A stretch of DNA of 12,350 bases, taken from NCBI GenBank assembly GCA_900550795.1, contig URTN01000007.1, positions 1 to 12,350 on the forward strand, in the 5' to 3' direction. The position numbers and the translations under genes are program-made. Shown piece after piece: positions 6,170-12,350 of the stretch (position 1 is its first letter; the number at the start of each line of letters is the position of its first letter). Origin of the DNA: an uncultured Mollicutes bacterium (GTDB lineage Bacteria > Bacillota_I > Bacilli_A > RFN20 > CAG-826). Below the pieces are notes generated by a model. The model saw nothing but the letters and a program-made list of their open reading frames with translations, ran no database searches and was not told the DNA's origin.

Positions 6170-7798
6170 ATGAAAAACTTTGATACATTTGCCTTTATGG
6201 TTGATTGTTCTAGAAATGGGGTTTTGAATGTTGAATCGGTTAAAAGATTAATCCGTTTATTAAAGAAAATGGATTATAACGCCTTAATGCTTTATACCGA
6301 AGATACTTATGAAGTTGATAAAGAGCCATATTTTGGCTATCTTCGTGGAAGATATAGCGTTTCTGATTTAAAAGAGATAGATGAATATGCGAAAGAACAT
6401 GGGATTGAATTAATTCCTTGTATTCAAACTCTTGCCCATCTAAATCAAATATTCCGTCATGAAGATTATTCTTCGATTAACGATATAAATGACATCTTGC
6501 TAGTAGATGATGAAAGAACTTATCAACTAATCGATAATATGTTTTCTTCATTAGAAAAAGAATTTACTTCTAGAAGAGTCCATATCGGAATGGACGAGGC
6601 TCACTTACTAGGACTAGGGAAATATAAAGAATTACACGGATATCAAGATAGGACCGACATCTTTATTAGACACCTAAATAAAGTTAATGAGATTGCAAAG
6701 AAACACGGTTTCAGCGTGATGATGTGGTCTGATATGTTCTTTAGATTGGCATCCAACAATTCCTCTTATTACAACGTCGATGCCAAAATGGATCTAAATA
6801 AATTAAAAGATGTTCCTAAGGATGTCTTACAAGTCTATTGGGATTATTACCATAATGACAAGAATATTTATGACAAGATGATATCTCTTCATAAGGAAAT
6901 TAATTCTAGTTCGCTTTATTTTGCCTCTGGAGTATGGACTTGGGCCGGATTTGCCCCTTTATTAAGCAAGGCAGAAGAAACTATTGCCCCAGGAATTAGA
7001 AGTTGCGTCGATAATAAAGTCAGGAATGTCATCATGACCGGCTGGGGTGATAACGGGGCTGAATGCTCAATGTTTTCTTCCGTCACGTCATTGTTTTTTG
7101 CTTCTGAAATCGCCAAGGGAATTAATGACATTAATAAAATCAAAGAAGATTTCTTTAATGTCTTAGGCTATAAGTACGACGATTTGAAATTATTAGAAAT
7201 CCCTAACCAAATAACTAACCCAGGGGAAGGGGATGACCCCAAATTAGTTAATCCATGTAAGTATTTTCTCTATAACGATCCATTGTTAGGTATATTTGAT
7301 AACAGAGTCGATTTAAATGATGAAATCCTATTTGAAAAACATGCGAAGAAGTTAAGTGAAGTAAGTTTTAGATGCGGAGAATATAAATATATCTTTGATT
7401 ATCTAGCTTCTTTATGTCACCTCTTATCAATTAAGGTTTCATTAGGAGTTAGATTAAGGGAAGCCTACCAAAAAGGTGATAAGGAAGAATTGAAGAATCT
7501 ATTGCCTAGAATTGAAGAATGCATCAATAGATTAAGTGATTTCTCTACCCAATATAGGAAAAGATGGATTATTGATAATAAGCCGATTGGAATGGAAGTA
7601 GGGCAGCTTCGCCTTGGGGGATTAAAAGCAAGACTAGAAGAAACTAGACGAGTAGTAATTGCCTATACGAACGGAACAATAGATAGAATCGAAGAACTAA
7701 GGGAAAAGATATTGCCTTTAATTAAAAAAGAGACTAACCCTAAGAGTGCGATTTGCTATAATTGTTACAATTCAAATGTTTCAAATAACATTTTGTGA
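6170..7798 (+). CDS. GH20 exo-beta-N-acetylhexosaminidase, intracellular (GH20C-like)
   Basis: 542 residues without a signal peptide. It should remove terminal beta-linked GlcNAc or GalNAc from imported oligosaccharides by the substrate-assisted GH20 mechanism. The catalytic pair is in HIGMDEAHLLGLGKY: Asp142 orients the acetamido group and Glu143 is the acid/base. Other barrel landmarks are LIPCIQTLAHL (81-91), MMWSDMFFR (184-192), GVWTWAGF (254-261) and TGWGDNGAE (290-298). From memory these resemble the cytoplasmic streptococcal GH20C group, which ends in a helical domain as this protein appears to (about 400-530, with LGGLKARLEE). The N-terminal beta domain of many GH20 enzymes is absent, as in that group. 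GGGAG (6159-6163) lies six bases before the ATG, and only two bases separate the gene from the esterase, so the two are co-expressed. The enzyme class is very secure; the preference for GlcNAc or GalNAc is not visible. Confidence 0.93.
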   Translation: MKNFDTFAFMVDCSRNGVLNVESVKRLIRLLKKMDYNALMLYTEDTYEVDKEPYFGYLRGRYSVSDLKEIDEYAKEHGIELIPCIQTLAHLNQIFRHEDYSSINDINDILLVDDERTYQLIDNMFSSLEKEFTSRRVHIGMDEAHLLGLGKYKELHGYQDRTDIFIRHLNKVNEIAKKHGFSVMMWSDMFFRLASNNSSYYNVDAKMDLNKLKDVPKDVLQVYWDYYHNDKNIYDKMISLHKEINSSSLYFASGVWTWAGFAPLLSKAEETIAPGIRSCVDNKVRNVIMTGWGDNGAECSMFSSVTSLFFASEIAKGINDINKIKEDFFNVLGYKYDDLKLLEIPNQITNPGEGDDPKLVNPCKYFLYNDPLLGIFDNRVDLNDEILFEKHAKKLSEVSFRCGEYKYIFDYLASLCHLLSIKVSLGVRLREAYQKGDKEELKNLLPRIEECINRLSDFSTQYRKRWIIDNKPIGMEVGQLRLGGLKARLEETRRVVIAYTNGTIDRIEELREKILPLIKKETNPKSAICYNCYNSNVSNNIL

Positions 7799-7805
7799 TA
7801 CTTAA

Positions 7806-9068
7806 ATGAAAAAAGAAAAAGCAGCTATATTAAAATCGCCTTCTAACATTAGAATTGCTAACCAGATAGTGGTAATGGATTACATCCGTGAACGCCCTAT
7901 TAGTTGCATTGAACTTTCTAAAAAGACTTCTTTGTCTAACCCTGCATTAAAACTCATTACCGAGGAATTATTAGAAGAGAAACTAATCGTTCCTTATGTA
8001 AATATTAATAATGGAAAAAAAGGCAGAGGCAGGCAGAGAGTTCTTTATACAGTAGATAATGATATCGGAGTTTTTGCTGCGATTGATCTATCTGGTAGAG
8101 ATATGGTTTTTTGCATTAGCGATGCATCTAACCAAATATTGATTAGAGATACAGTCAAACATGTAATTTATATCGATGAAGATGTTTTAAAAGAGATTTC
8201 AAGAAAACTAAAAAACATGCTTCTTTCAGATGTTGTTAATAATCGTCCATTGCTAGGAATATGTATTTCTTCTCCTGGCAAATTCGATAAACTTACCCAT
8301 GATTTTATCTCTGCTCCTAGAGTCAAGGATTGCAGGACACTTAATATTCAAAAATATTTTGAAAATGAATTTCATGTCCAATGCGAGATGTTTAACGATA
8401 TCAATCTAGGTTTGGCAGGGGAGGCAAGGTTTGGTTCTATCCCTAAAGATGCAAAGAACGTATTCTTTGTATTCATTGATATAACTTCTGGATCTTCTTT
8501 GATGTTTAATGGAGATTTATATACTGGGTCTAACGGATTTGCAGGCGAGATGGCAAACATAAATGAAGTAGATGATTGCTCTAGAAACTATTTAGGTCGC
8601 TTCTTTACCATTACTGACATTTATGCCGAGATTCATGAATTTTCAAAAGATAGTAATGATCCATTCTTTAAACAGGATGTATTCCAATTAAATGATGTAG
8701 TTGAACGTTATAAGCAAAATGATCCAATAGTTTCAAAAGCAGTTGATAAATCTGCTAGGGTAAACGCCTTGCAGTTGCTATACATCGCTAACTTATTAGA
8801 TTTGGATTATATCTGCATCGATGGGAGGATTCTTGATTTCGGCAAAGAATATTTTGAGACTTTGCTTCGTTATTTCAGACTATATGACAAGAACTTTAAT
8901 ACAGTTCAAATAATCACGTCTTCATTGAATCACGATTCAAATTTGCTAGGGGCCGTATATCAAGCTAGCAGCAAATACCTATTATCTAGATTTGCTGAAA
9001 TGGCAAAAAAGAGGACTAATTCTGAAAATTATGGTGCCATCTCATACTTCGCAAACAGAGTCCAATAA
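7806..9068 (+). CDS. ROK-family transcriptional regulator (NagC/XylR type)
   Basis: 420 residues. The N-terminal ~17-63 is a winged helix-turn-helix (IRIANQIVVMDYIRERPISCIELSKKTSLSNPALKLI), followed by the wing GKKGRGRQ. The rest is a ROK fold: SSPGKF (155-160), ISAPRVKD, the sugar-site block NDINLGLAGEARFG (197-210), and TSGSSLMFNGDLYTGSNGFAGE (227-248). It probably represses this locus and is released by a sugar or sugar phosphate, as NagC and Mlc are. Two losses stand out: the zinc motif CxCGxxGC that normally follows GE(I)GH is absent, with only Cys258 in the region and the motif His replaced by Asn (GEMAN), and the kinase phosphate loop DxGGT is degraded to DLSGRD. It is therefore a regulator and not a sugar kinase. 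No Shine-Dalgarno precedes the ATG; the gene starts seven bases after the GH20 stop, so coupling is likely. Confidence 0.9.
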   Translation: MKKEKAAILKSPSNIRIANQIVVMDYIRERPISCIELSKKTSLSNPALKLITEELLEEKLIVPYVNINNGKKGRGRQRVLYTVDNDIGVFAAIDLSGRDMVFCISDASNQILIRDTVKHVIYIDEDVLKEISRKLKNMLLSDVVNNRPLLGICISSPGKFDKLTHDFISAPRVKDCRTLNIQKYFENEFHVQCEMFNDINLGLAGEARFGSIPKDAKNVFFVFIDITSGSSLMFNGDLYTGSNGFAGEMANINEVDDCSRNYLGRFFTITDIYAEIHEFSKDSNDPFFKQDVFQLNDVVERYKQNDPIVSKAVDKSARVNALQLLYIANLLDLDYICIDGRILDFGKEYFETLLRYFRLYDKNFNTVQIITSSLNHDSNLLGAVYQASSKYLLSRFAEMAKKRTNSENYGAISYFANRVQ

Positions 9069-9825
9069 AAGAATAAAACTAAAATTTGATGATGTTTCTA
9101 GCGAATATATCAAAAGAAAGAAACACAATATTGTTTTAAGACACGTTTCTTTTGAAATATATGAAGGCGAATTTGTTTCTTTGCTTGGCCCATCCGGAGC
9201 AGGCAAATCTACTTTAGTCAAAACTATATTAGGCCTTCAGGATTATGGGGGAAACATATATTTAGATGGTAACGACATCGAATCAATTCCCTTAAGAGAA
9301 AGACATTTGGCCTATATAGCCCAAAGACGCATCCTTTATCCTTCAATGACTGTTTACGATAATATTGCTTTTCCTTTGAAGAATCTAAGAATGGATTCTA
9401 ATTATATAAAGGAAAGAGTTTTGGAATTGGCCAAGAAATTTGATATTGAATTGCTTTTGCCAAGAAGAATAAAGCAACTTTCCATAGGTCAACAACAAAG
9501 AGTTGCACTTGCTAGGGCCATGGCAAACAATGCTTCCTTATTTATATTTGATGAGCCTTTCGCATCTATTGATGTAGCAAGTAAGCAAGAGATTTGGTCT
9601 AACTTAAGAGAATTATCTAGTTTAATAGATGGAACCTTTCTTTTTATTACACACGATTTAAAAGAAGCTAGTGCTTTTTCTGATAGGTTAATCATATTAA
9701 ACGAAGGAAAAGTTGAACAAGTAGGGACAATAGATGAAATAATTAGAAAGCCAAAGACCGAATTTGTTTCTTCTTTATTTAGCAACGATACTTTTGATAT
9801 CGAGGAAATTAGAAATGGAAAGTAA
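9031..9825 (+). CDS. Sugar-type ABC transporter ATPase without C-terminal regulatory domain
   Basis: 264 residues from the ATG at 9031, which lies within the 3' end of the ROK gene (38-base overlap); a TTG at 8992 is possible but would add a non-homologous extension. All ATPase motifs are present: Walker A GPSGAGKST (53-61), Q-loop Gln98, signature LSIGQQQR (150-157, with Ile for the usual first Gly), Walker B LFIFDEP (170-176), D-loop SID and switch His208. The segment YPSMTVYDNIAFPLKN (103-118) is typical of MalK/UgpC/MsmK proteins. Those are usually about 360-370 residues with a TOBE/regulatory domain; this one stops after the nucleotide-binding domain. It probably energises the importer containing the permease at 540-1427, but could serve the membrane proteins just downstream. 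GAGG at 9011-9014 is a distant ribosome site (16 bases). Confidence 0.9.
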   Translation: MVPSHTSQTESNKRIKLKFDDVSSEYIKRKKHNIVLRHVSFEIYEGEFVSLLGPSGAGKSTLVKTILGLQDYGGNIYLDGNDIESIPLRERHLAYIAQRRILYPSMTVYDNIAFPLKNLRMDSNYIKERVLELAKKFDIELLLPRRIKQLSIGQQQRVALARAMANNASLFIFDEPFASIDVASKQEIWSNLRELSSLIDGTFLFITHDLKEASAFSDRLIILNEGKVEQVGTIDEIIRKPKTEFVSSLFSNDTFDIEEIRNGK

Positions 9826-10294
9826 GTTCTATTCTCAAGAAGAAGAAATTAAGGTTAGAAGTAAGATTAAACTTGTTTCTATAATCATGGGTATCGTTCT
9901 TCTTTTTGGAATAGGGATATCTTTGTTATTTTATTTCCTTGCTAATAGAAGCAATTATGTAGTTTATGAAGTTCTTCTATGCCTCTTTTTCTCTTTGCTT
10001 CTATGTAGCTTGTTTTTTATAGGGACATATTATCTAGCTCCTTTAATTGGAAAGTTATCCCTGATTAAGGAAATAAGAAAAGTATCGATTTCAACCTATC
10101 AAATTGAATCATTTGAAATTGAAGATATTTCTATATTTGTTCATGAGGTTGAATTCGTTACATTCAAGATAGTTAGCGAAGGAAAAACAAAATCTTTCTA
10201 TATTGAAAGACGATTAATTCCATGTATAGAAAATAAGAAAATAGTGGAGGCACGTATTCAAAATCGATATGTGACATCAATCAAATATGAATAA
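9815..10294 (+). CDS. Unrecognised two-helix membrane protein
   Basis: 159 residues from the ATG at 9815, which has GAGGA at 9802-9806 eight bases upstream and overlaps the ATPase gene by 11 bases. The N-terminus is charged, then two hydrophobic segments (about 20-42 and 50-75) and a roughly 80-residue soluble tail with beta-like alternation (ISIFVHEVEFVTFKIV, KTKSFYIERR). Both ends are probably cytoplasmic, so the tail would face the cytosol. I do not recognise the family. The tight overlap with the ATPase and the next gene suggests a shared membrane complex or a membrane-quality role. No catalytic motif is visible. Confidence 0.75.
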   Translation: MESKFYSQEEEIKVRSKIKLVSIIMGIVLLFGIGISLLFYFLANRSNYVVYEVLLCLFFSLLLCSLFFIGTYYLAPLIGKLSLIKEIRKVSISTYQIESFEIEDISIFVHEVEFVTFKIVSEGKTKSFYIERRLIPCIENKKIVEARIQNRYVTSIKYE

Positions 10295-10907
10295 ATCTAT
10301 TAGGCATCACATATTTAGATATGGCTTTGTCTATTTGCTTTTAATTGTTTTATCTATCTCTTTATGGACTTGGTTAGTTCCTGCAAAAGTTAGATATAAA
10401 GCAAATGAAAAAGTAGGCATTTTTGCTGGTATAAAAAGTGGGGATGAATCTTTATTCACTTCCGTTATCGAAAAAGAAAAAATAGAGACAATAAAGCAAA
10501 TAGATGTCTATACTAGCGATCCTTCTTATTCTTTGTTTGGGACAATGATATCTTCGGTTGGGCAACATTCTTGTGACTTCTTTCTTTTACCTATTGGATA
10601 TTTTGATAAGAACATTATTTCCTCATTATGTTTAGAGATAGATGAAAGCCTTCTAAAAGAAACATTTGGGGATAAATACGACTGTTATTCCCTTGATTCT
10701 AAAACATATGGGCTTAAATTATTTAAAGAAGATGGTTCATTGTTTTTAAATGATTTCATCAGTTATGAAGATGAATTAAGCAAGGAATATATCCTTGTAT
10801 TTAATAAGACATCTATGAACAACATGTCGTTTCATAAAGATAATAATGGGAAGACCGATAACGGTGTAAAAGCAGCAAGGGCTTTGCTAAATTATGAAAA
10901 AGAATAA
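10287..10907 (+). CDS. Unrecognised single-pass membrane protein with extracellular domain
   Basis: 206 residues; the ATG overlaps the previous stop by eight bases. One N-terminal hydrophobic segment (about 12-31) after a basic start gives an uncleaved anchor with a ~170-residue outer domain. That domain has alternating strands and helices: VGIFAG, IKQIDVYTSDPSYSLFGTMIS, then CDFFLLPIGYFDKN. The spacing of a target segment followed by a DFFLLP strand recalls one lobe of a solute-binding protein, but it is far too short for a complete one and I do not claim homology. The family is unrecognised; the position between an ATPase and a multi-pass protein suggests an accessory role. Confidence 0.72.
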   Translation: MNKSIRHHIFRYGFVYLLLIVLSISLWTWLVPAKVRYKANEKVGIFAGIKSGDESLFTSVIEKEKIETIKQIDVYTSDPSYSLFGTMISSVGQHSCDFFLLPIGYFDKNIISSLCLEIDESLLKETFGDKYDCYSLDSKTYGLKLFKEDGSLFLNDFISYEDELSKEYILVFNKTSMNNMSFHKDNNGKTDNGVKAARALLNYEKE

Positions 10908-11796
10908 GGGAAAGAAGAAAAATAGTATATTTGTAAATTATTCTAACAAGGATTTTACAATCGAGAATTTGCCTCATAATAGGGTAGAGGTCTTTACAGA
11001 TTTATTTAAATCTAGGTGGAGGATATTGCTAATTAGTGGGGCGATTATGTTTTTGTTCTCTTTGCCCTTAATTGCTTCAATTCTAGGCTTAAACATAATG
11101 TCTTCATCTTTATATGCTTCTTATCTAGAAGGGAAAATAGAAGCGGGAATATATCATTCAAATCTATTCATTCTTAACGTTGCCTTTAGTATCGCTAATC
11201 TATTGTGTTTATTACTTCTTTCTGTTCCTTTAGCAGGGTTAGAAAGAATATTTAAGATAATGGTTTATTATGAAATGTTAGATTTCAAAGCCGATTTCTT
11301 TAAAGGAATAAAAGAAAACATAGGGCAAACCTTTATTTTGGTTTTGCTCACTTCCTTTATATTTACTTTATCGAATACTTTAGTAATCTTCCTTCTTTCT
11401 AGCGGATCAAAAGGCTTTGTTTCCACAATGGCGTTTTTTGCCCCGTTGATATTGCTTTTTATCTTTATAATGCCCTCTTTCTTATTGTCGATTTGCTCTA
11501 CCCCGATTTATAAAAATTCTATGTGGGTTAATTTTAGAAATGGCTATTTGTTATATTTCGCATCATCTTTGCCAACATTAGGCTTCTCTTCGGTTTTAAT
11601 CGCTCCTTTATTCCTTTTGTTATTAGGCAACTTATATGTTGTTCTTATAACATTGGTTTTATATTTCCTTCTTTATTTTCCTCTAGGATTTCTTCTTTTT
11701 TATATCTATTCAACATATGTATTCGACAAAGTGATAAACAAGACTTCTTATCCCGAACTAGTAGATAAAGGCATCTATAGGATAAAAAAGAAATAA
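10894..11796 (+). CDS. Multi-pass membrane protein, possibly YesL/DUF624-like
   Basis: 300 residues; the ATG overlaps the previous gene by 14 bases. A Lys-rich N-terminus (KKNKGKKKN) precedes a soluble stretch and about six hydrophobic segments: 43-65, 92-115, 143-168, 178-203, 218-241 and 246-275. The first block, FTDLFKSRWRILLISGAIMFLFSLPLI, resembles the start of DUF624/YesL proteins, and in Bacillus subtilis yesL lies next to yesM-yesN, a two-component pair of the type that begins at 11878. It is longer than typical YesL (about 210 residues) and the match is weak, so the call is tentative. YesL function is itself unclear. It appears to end the operon. Confidence 0.7.
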   Translation: MKKNKGKKKNSIFVNYSNKDFTIENLPHNRVEVFTDLFKSRWRILLISGAIMFLFSLPLIASILGLNIMSSSLYASYLEGKIEAGIYHSNLFILNVAFSIANLLCLLLLSVPLAGLERIFKIMVYYEMLDFKADFFKGIKENIGQTFILVLLTSFIFTLSNTLVIFLLSSGSKGFVSTMAFFAPLILLFIFIMPSFLLSICSTPIYKNSMWVNFRNGYLLYFASSLPTLGFSSVLIAPLFLLLLGNLYVVLITLVLYFLLYFPLGFLLFYIYSTYVFDKVINKTSYPELVDKGIYRIKKK

Positions 11797-11837
11797 TCTA
11801 TCTTACATGTATGCATAATTTAAATGAATTGATAGCT

Positions 11838-11860
11838 TTTTGATTATTTTGTAATCGAAA
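11838..11860 (+). promoter_or_regulatory. Candidate operator dyad overlapping the response-regulator promoter
   Basis: TTTTGATTA (11838-11846) and TAATCGAAA (11852-11860) are inverted copies with one mismatch and a five-base spacer. The dyad covers the -35 and most of the -35/-10 spacer, a normal place for a repressor or autoregulator. AT-rich dyads of this size can arise by chance, and it could also form a weak hairpin at the end of the upstream transcript. Confidence 0.4.
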
Positions 11861-11869
11861 TGCTATATT
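11840..11869 (+). promoter_or_regulatory. Sigma-A-type promoter with extended -10 for the response regulator gene
   Basis: TTGATT at 11840-11845 is a good -35 and TATATT at 11864-11869 a good -10, 18 bases apart. TG at 11861-11862, one base before the -10, makes it an extended -10. The expected transcription start is around 11875-11878, which coincides with the ATG at 11878, and no Shine-Dalgarno precedes that ATG. It is the only gap in the window large enough to hold an obvious promoter. Confidence 0.65.
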
Positions 11870-11877
11870 ATTAACCT

Positions 11878-12350
11878 ATGTATAAAATCATTATTGCCGA
11901 CGATGAAGAGGCAGTTAGAAATCGCCTGCTTTCATTGCTAGAAAAACAAAAAGAAGACTTTGAAGTTATTGGATCGTACCAAAATGGTTACGACGCTTTA
12001 GAAGCAGGGGTGTCATTAACTGATTTGGATTTGCTTATAACCGATATCAAGATGCCTTTTATTACAGGTTTAGAATTCGCTAAAACCTTAAAAGAAACGC
12101 ACCCATTACTTCAAATAATAATTCTTTCTGGCTTTGATGATTTTGATTTTGCTAAGCAGGCGATTAATCTTGATGCCGTTGCATATCTATCTAAACCATT
12201 ATCTTTTGAAGAATTACGTCAAGCGTTAGCTAAGGCTAAAGAAAGGCTAGATAAATCAAAAGATATAAATAGAGACATCAAGAAACTACAAGAACATAGA
12301 CAGACATTAAGGAAAGTAGAACAAAATGCCGATTTATTAAGGTTATGTAC
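11878..12350 (+). CDS. YesN-type response regulator, N-terminal receiver domain (3' truncated)
   Basis: The frame is open from the ATG at 11878 to the window edge, giving 157 residues. Residues 1-122 are a CheY-like receiver: acidic pair Asp8/Asp9 in IIIADDEE, phospho-acceptor Asp56 in LLITDIKMP, Ser84 in ILSGFDDFDFAKQAI, and Lys106 in AYLSKPLSFEEL. The SGFDDF/AKQAI sequence is typical of the YesN/AraC-type receivers of Gram-positives, which continue into a coiled linker and an AraC DNA-binding domain. The residues after 122 (KERLDKSKDINRDIKKLQEHRQTLRKVEQ) look like the start of that linker. YesN proteins usually control adjacent sugar transport genes and pair with a YesM sensor kinase, presumably encoded nearby. 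No Shine-Dalgarno is present and the transcript looks leaderless. The receiver is certain; the output domain is inferred. Confidence 0.93.
   Translation, partial: MYKIIIADDEEAVRNRLLSLLEKQKEDFEVIGSYQNGYDALEAGVSLTDLDLLITDIKMPFITGLEFAKTLKETHPLLQIIILSGFDDFDFAKQAINLDAVAYLSKPLSFEELRQALAKAKERLDKSKDINRDIKKLQEHRQTLRKVEQNADLLRLC

Noticed and set aside
7806..9068. ROK sugar kinase
   Set aside because: The N-terminal helix-turn-helix and the lost DxGGT phosphate loop indicate a transcription regulator.
224..9785. Minus-strand reading frames up to about 100 codons
   Set aside because: All lie opposite well-supported + strand genes and their translations show no domain or start-site evidence.
9764..9814. 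Earlier start for the two-helix protein
   Set aside because: It would lie inside the ATPase frame and lacks a ribosome site; ATG 9815 has GAGGA eight bases upstream.
11805..11816. Adjacent palindromes ACATGT and ATGCAT after the last membrane gene
   Set aside because: Six-base palindromes are common in AT-rich gaps; there is no spacing, conservation or terminator structure to support a function.
1..12350. Mycoplasma-type genetic code (TGA = Trp)
   Set aside because: TGA ends the permease, lipoprotein and GH20 genes exactly where overlapping or following starts are found, and Trp positions in motifs use TGG.
1..12350. tRNA, rRNA, CRISPR array, insertion sequence or attachment site
   Set aside because: I found no cloverleaf, spaced repeat array, transposase or terminal inverted repeat; nearly all of the sequence is coding.

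Overview
The window is AT-rich and all recognisable genes lie on the + strand, packed with short gaps or overlaps. TGA acts as a stop (permease, lipoprotein and GH20 genes) and Trp is TGG, so the standard bacterial code applies, not the Mycoplasma code. The lipoprotein signal, basic-tailed C-terminal membrane anchors, MalG-type permease, ROK regulator and YesN-type response regulator suggest a low-GC Gram-positive, probably an uncultured gut Bacilli/Erysipelotrichia/Acholeplasma-like lineage. That placement is inference from sequence style; there is no rRNA or phylogenetic marker here.

Layout. (1) 1-473: the 3' end of a surface protein with a cadherin/Ig-like repeat and a C-terminal anchor. 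(2) 474-539: an intercistronic hairpin. (3) 540-1427: sugar ABC permease. (4) 1424-2818: a lipoprotein that looks like a TIM-barrel glycosidase. (5) 2836-4101: a secreted, C-terminally anchored protein with a laminin-G-like jelly roll and an X2-type domain. (6) 4107-6167: a cytoplasmic sialate O-acetylesterase-like SGNH hydrolase. (7) 6170-7798: a cytoplasmic GH20 exo-beta-N-acetylhexosaminidase. (8) 7806-9068: a ROK repressor. (9) 9031-9825: a MalK-like ATPase lacking the usual C-terminal regulatory domain. (10) 9815-11796: three overlapping genes for unrecognised membrane proteins, the last faintly YesL/DUF624-like. (11) 11797-11877: a promoter placed so close to the next ATG that the transcript should be nearly leaderless. 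(12) 11878-12350: the N-terminal part of a YesN-type response regulator, cut by the window end.

Working model (inference). The genes form a glycan-utilisation locus. Surface and lipid-anchored proteins bind and cleave a host-type glycan, an ABC importer takes up oligosaccharides, the cytoplasmic esterase and GH20 enzyme remove acyl groups and terminal GlcNAc/GalNAc, and ROK and two-component regulators control expression. The second permease, the solute-binding protein and the sensor kinase are not in view and probably lie just outside.

The most novel signal is a shared C-terminal module in two proteins: a Ser/Thr-rich linker, KGGCGG, one hydrophobic helix and a KRKK tail. It is not LPXTG and has the architecture of a protein-sorting tag with an invariant cysteine.
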